A DNA stretch of 64,000 bases from Pedobacter mucosus (GTDB taxonomy: Bacteria > Bacteroidota > Bacteroidia > Sphingobacteriales > Sphingobacteriaceae): contig NZ_CP087585.1 in NCBI RefSeq assembly GCF_022200785.1, positions 186,001 through 250,000 on the forward strand, given 5' to 3'. Made by a program: the position numbers and the translations under genes. Below the pieces are notes generated by a model. That model worked only from the letters and a program-made list of their open reading frames with translations. It was not told the DNA's origin and searched no databases. Below, in pieces: positions 61,474 to 64,000 of the stretch. The stretch's first letter is position 1, and each line of letters begins with the position of its first letter.

Positions 61474-61926
61474 TCAATTTAATCTACTATTATTTTCTGC
61501 TTCAATAATCTTATCGATCTGATCTTTTACATATTCCTGCATTTTTTTATTTTTGAAAGCGAACCATAATTCACGGTAATCGCCTGCTTGATCGATTTGA
61601 AATTTAAACTCTTTAAAAGGATGTTTATTTTCGAGCGCTTTTTCTAACATCGATTTTATTATTGACTTTTGAGGTAGGGTTTCCATAAAATCAGCCATAA
61701 AAATGAATGCCGTTTTTGAATCTGGCTTTTCTATTTTTCGAAATTCAAGCGAGTTCTCTTCAAGAAATTCTATATCTTTTTGATAAGCACCGCCTTCATC
61801 AAGCGATAAAAGATCATCATTAGGAACAAACATTAATAAACCACTGATAATATTCCAATAGCAATTAAGGCCACAATCCAATTGCTGTGAGATTTCCTTT
61901 ATTTCTTCGGGTAAAAATGTTTTCAT
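61474..61926 (-). CDS. UPF0158-like protein of unknown function
   Basis: About 150 aa, soluble, acidic. LPEEIKEISQQLDCGLNCYW at the N-terminus and KEFKFQIDQAGDYRELWFAFKN (the W-x-x-F pattern) towards the C-terminus match the UPF0158 family. No catalytic residues are obvious. A start six codons upstream (61944) would overlap the hydrolase gene's stop by 11 bp; the start at 61926 (MKTFLPEE) gives a better N-terminus. It probably forms an operon with the hydrolase upstream. Confidence 0.7.
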   Translation of the reverse strand: MKTFLPEEIKEISQQLDCGLNCYWNIISGLLMFVPNDDLLSLDEGGAYQKDIEFLEENSLEFRKIEKPDSKTAFIFMADFMETLPQKSIIKSMLEKALENKHPFKEFKFQIDQAGDYRELWFAFKNKKMQEYVKDQIDKIIEAENNSRLN

Positions 61927-61933
61927 TAAACCA

Positions 61934-62761
61934 TTAATTCTCATTTAAAAATAATAAACATTTCTCGCAAACTTTAAATAGAAGTGGAGGTAAAGTTTCA
62001 TTATTGTAAGGTTGAGACGCACCATAAACATGATTAGCACCTTCGATTTTAACTAGCCTGCTACCTAAATTTGTATTTGCGAGTTTTTGTGCATGCTCAA
62101 AAGGAACGTTTACATCATCATCTCCTTGAACAATTAACCACGGTATATTAATTTTTTTTGCAGCTTCGAGGATATTTAATGCATCAGCATTTTCCTCAAA
62201 ATCTTCCAATAGCGCTACATTCAACGGCATTTGTTCTTTTGTCCGGGCGTTAGTTATATAAATTTTTCCCTTTTCTTTCCACTCCGTTTCTTGCTCTTTT
62301 TTCCATAGACTGTCAAAACTCGAAATTGAACTCCAAGTAATTAATTTGTTAATTCGTAAATCATTAGCAACTTCAATAATGGCTAAGCCACCACCGCGAC
62401 TATGACCAATCACGTTAATTTCAGTCTCTGCACCATAAGCTTTTCCAATATAATCAAGTACAGCATTTACATCAAAAAGCTCCTTTGAGAAAGTGTTGCT
62501 CGCGAATGTTTCCATATCTGTAACACCAATTGGATTATCTGCCGGAACTCCGCTGTGCGATAAATTAAATTTAATATATCGGTATCCGTTGCTAACAAAA
62601 TACCTTGCTACCAAATTATGCGCACCCCAATCTTTATAGCCTTTAAAGCCATGAATAAACAATACAATTGGCATATTTGGATTCTTTTCATCAAATGTAA
62701 TATCACCAATAATTAATTTTCCGTCAGCACCGCTAAGGCTAAATTCACTTTGTGTAATCAT
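61934..62761 (-). CDS. Alpha/beta hydrolase
   Basis: 275 aa. The alpha/beta hydrolase fold is clear: IVLFIHGFKGYKDWG with the oxyanion-side HGF, nucleophile elbow GHSRGG (Ser), acid in IVQGDDDVNVP and the catalytic histidine in GANHVYG. No signal peptide, so it is cytoplasmic. The length and motifs suggest an esterase or acyl-peptidase-like enzyme; the substrate cannot be told. It lies just upstream of the UPF0158-like gene on the same strand. Confidence 0.87.
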   Translation of the reverse strand: MITQSEFSLSGADGKLIIGDITFDEKNPNMPIVLFIHGFKGYKDWGAHNLVARYFVSNGYRYIKFNLSHSGVPADNPIGVTDMETFASNTFSKELFDVNAVLDYIGKAYGAETEINVIGHSRGGGLAIIEVANDLRINKLITWSSISSFDSLWKKEQETEWKEKGKIYITNARTKEQMPLNVALLEDFEENADALNILEAAKKINIPWLIVQGDDDVNVPFEHAQKLANTNLGSRLVKIEGANHVYGASQPYNNETLPPLLFKVCEKCLLFLNEN

Positions 62762-62866
62762 AATTTTTGAAATTGGTACAATTTATAAACCTACGAAACT
62801 GAATTTTGTTGTAAATTCTTTAGCAGATTTTTGTACGGCTTTGAGGAGTTTTTCTTTGTTTATTTT

Positions 62867-63295
62867 TTATAAGCTTACTGCTGGTGAAGAAATTTGTTTA
62901 TCAGCTTTACAGTAATAATACCAAGCCCAACCAATAAATAGTGCTTGAAAAGGCAATCTCATCCAGGCAATAAAAGGAGTTACTAATATTTTGCCAAGCA
63001 TAAATGGTGCAATTTGAATCATATAAATATGTGCAGGCAAAAAAGCTAAAAGCATTAAAATTATCCCCAATGATGCAGGCTTTCTGGTTTTAGAAAATAG
63101 TAGTAAAACACCTAAACAAATTTCTATAACTCCTGATAAATAAATTAAAATTTCGTGATAAGGCAACCATTTTGGCATTATTGCATAATAGCCCTTGGTT
63201 GAAATAAAGTGATTAAATCCCGCTAGGATATAAAGGAGGGCATAAATGATAAGAATAATTTTGAAGGTCCTACTATTTTTGTCAGTTATTTGCAT
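62867..63295 (-). CDS. DoxX-like membrane protein
   Basis: 142 aa with four hydrophobic segments. The pattern YALLYILAGFNHFISTKGYY, then PYHEILIYLSGVIEICLGVLL, then PAHIYMIQIAPF matches DoxX-like (DUF4870/MauE-neighbour) proteins, small quinone-interacting or redox-linked membrane proteins whose role is often unclear. It diverges from hemA with a 104-bp gap and is 105 bp from the hydrolase downstream. Confidence 0.75.
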   Translation of the reverse strand: MQITDKNSRTFKIILIIYALLYILAGFNHFISTKGYYAIMPKWLPYHEILIYLSGVIEICLGVLLLFSKTRKPASLGIILMLLAFLPAHIYMIQIAPFMLGKILVTPFIAWMRLPFQALFIGWAWYYYCKADKQISSPAVSL

Positions 63296-63361
63296 TTATT
63301 TGTAACCGTTCTAAATTGATGTAAATTACAGGTTAATGACAGTCACTTGCCTTCGCCTTGT

Positions 63362-63369
63362 TACTTTTG
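63362..63369 (+). promoter_or_regulatory. Putative -7 promoter box (TACTTTTG) for hemA
   Basis: Exact TAnnTTTG match ending 30 nt before the hemA TTG start. No clear -33 partner at usual spacing. Confidence 0.4.
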
Positions 63370-63399
63370 TTTCCCGATAATAGTTAATAACGGAAGCAC

Positions 63400-64000
63400 T
63401 TGGAATATTTAAAAGTAATAGCTTTTACACATCACCACATAGACCTAAAATCATTAGGAAAGTTAGTTATTTGTGATGAAAGTCTGGATAACAGGTTGAA
63501 GAATATTCAAACTGAATTACCCGTTAGTGAAATTTTTTACCTTGGCACCTGTAATCGTGTTGAGTTCGTATTCCTTACAAAAGAGAAAACCAATAAAGAG
63601 TTCGTAACCAAATTTCTAACCGTTTTAGATATGGGTTTACCGGCAGAATTTATGGAACGTTTCTTAGATAATGTTTCTGTTTATGAAAACGAAGAAGCTT
63701 TTAATCACTTACTTAGAACATCTTGCTCTTTAGAAAGTTTGGTTGTCGGCGAAAAAGAAATACTTCCTCAAATTCGCAAAGCTTATGAAAACTGCCGTGA
63801 TGCAGGTTTTACAGGCGATTACATGCGTATGATTATGGATCGTGTAGTTAAAACAGCTAAAGAAGTTTACACGCATACCAACATTTCCAAAAATCCAGTC
63901 TCTGTAGTTTCGTTGGCTTACCGCAAACTAAAAGAATTAAATATGTGTGGTAACTCACGTATTTTAATTATTGGCGCTGGCGAAACCAACCAAAATATTG
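63400..64000 (+). CDS. hemA: Glutamyl-tRNA reductase, 3' end beyond window
   Basis: 200 codons are visible; the gene runs off the right edge. It reduces glutamyl-tRNA to glutamate-1-semialdehyde, the first committed step of haem synthesis by the C5 pathway. The catalytic cysteine is Cys51 in YLGTCNRVEF, and SLVVGEKEILPQIRKAY is the usual region near the active site. The NADPH-binding domain begins with ILIIGAGETNQN. The start is TTG (63400, giving MEYLKVIAFTHHHIDLKS); the in-frame stop at 63388-63390 leaves no ATG option. A -7 box precedes it. Confidence 0.93.
   Translation, partial: MEYLKVIAFTHHHIDLKSLGKLVICDESLDNRLKNIQTELPVSEIFYLGTCNRVEFVFLTKEKTNKEFVTKFLTVLDMGLPAEFMERFLDNVSVYENEEAFNHLLRTSCSLESLVVGEKEILPQIRKAYENCRDAGFTGDYMRMIMDRVVKTAKEVYTHTNISKNPVSVVSLAYRKLKELNMCGNSRILIIGAGETNQNI

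Overview
The window is about 36% GC, gene-dense and looks like the chromosome of a Bacteroidota bacterium of the Sphingobacteriaceae, most likely Pedobacter or a close relative. This is inferred from protein character and gene order, not from a database search. Signs are: a tamB-tamL pair with a lipoprotein-type TamL; the block ftsX-DUF3098-uppP-truB-yitT-ribF; the long (678 aa) form of IspG; Bacteroidota -7 promoter boxes (TAnnTTTG) just upstream of many starts; and almost no Shine-Dalgarno sequences. No rRNA, tRNA, CRISPR array, insertion sequence or prophage was seen. Layout: 1-8.7 kb holds the end of an LptF/LptG permease, ribBA, a first TamB-like gene (minus strand), tsaD and a small membrane protein. 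8.7-19.1 kb has recA, nth, an MFS exporter, an ECF sigma factor with a small partner, uvrA, a LysE-type exporter, an OmpA lipoprotein and a multi-pass membrane protein. 19.1-26.5 kb (minus strand) has a Kef-type antiporter with RCK_C domains, then the ribF/yitT/truB/uppP/DUF3098/ftsX block. 26.7-35.6 kb has a small lipoprotein, leuS, a DEAD-box RNA helicase, an APC permease and parE. 35.6-43.9 kb is an outer-membrane operon tamB-tamL-yihY-like (minus strand). 44.0-50.6 kb has cdd, parC, a TPP riboswitch controlling a PnuT-like thiamine transporter plus a flavin-monooxygenase-like gene, and msrA. 50.7-56.1 kb (minus strand) has two exported proteins, an RNA methyltransferase-like gene, a broken DUF2281 antitoxin-like gene and mlaF-mlaE. 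56.2-64 kb has an SDR gene, a PspC / LiaF-like / GYF-RDD membrane cluster, ispG, a UPF0158-like gene, an alpha/beta hydrolase, a DoxX-like gene and the first third of hemA. Functionally the window is rich in envelope biogenesis: LPS export (LptF/G), lipid traffic (MlaFE, two TamB paralogs, TamL), undecaprenyl phosphate recycling (UppP), division (FtsX), isoprenoid supply (IspG) and a probable envelope-stress cluster (PspC/LiaF/RDD). It is otherwise housekeeping: DNA repair (RecA, Nth, UvrA), topoisomerase IV (ParE/ParC), cofactors (RibBA, RibF, HemA, thiamine uptake) and tRNA modification (TsaD, TruB). The less ordinary material lies between genes. (1) At least seven gene-free spots carry one dispersed stem-loop element whose flanks are conserved while its stem sequence differs with base-pairing kept. 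(2) The TPP riboswitch carries an 82-nt insertion between its P2 strand and the GAACCTGAT core; it is made of two opposed arrays of 7-nt repeats that can fold into one long hairpin. Related heptads lie upstream of the riboswitch and inside the ispG coding sequence. (3) A 24-bp inverted-repeat element sits next to a frameshifted antitoxin-like gene. (4) Several genes start with TTG or GTG, and one tamB has no canonical start codon ahead of its membrane anchor.
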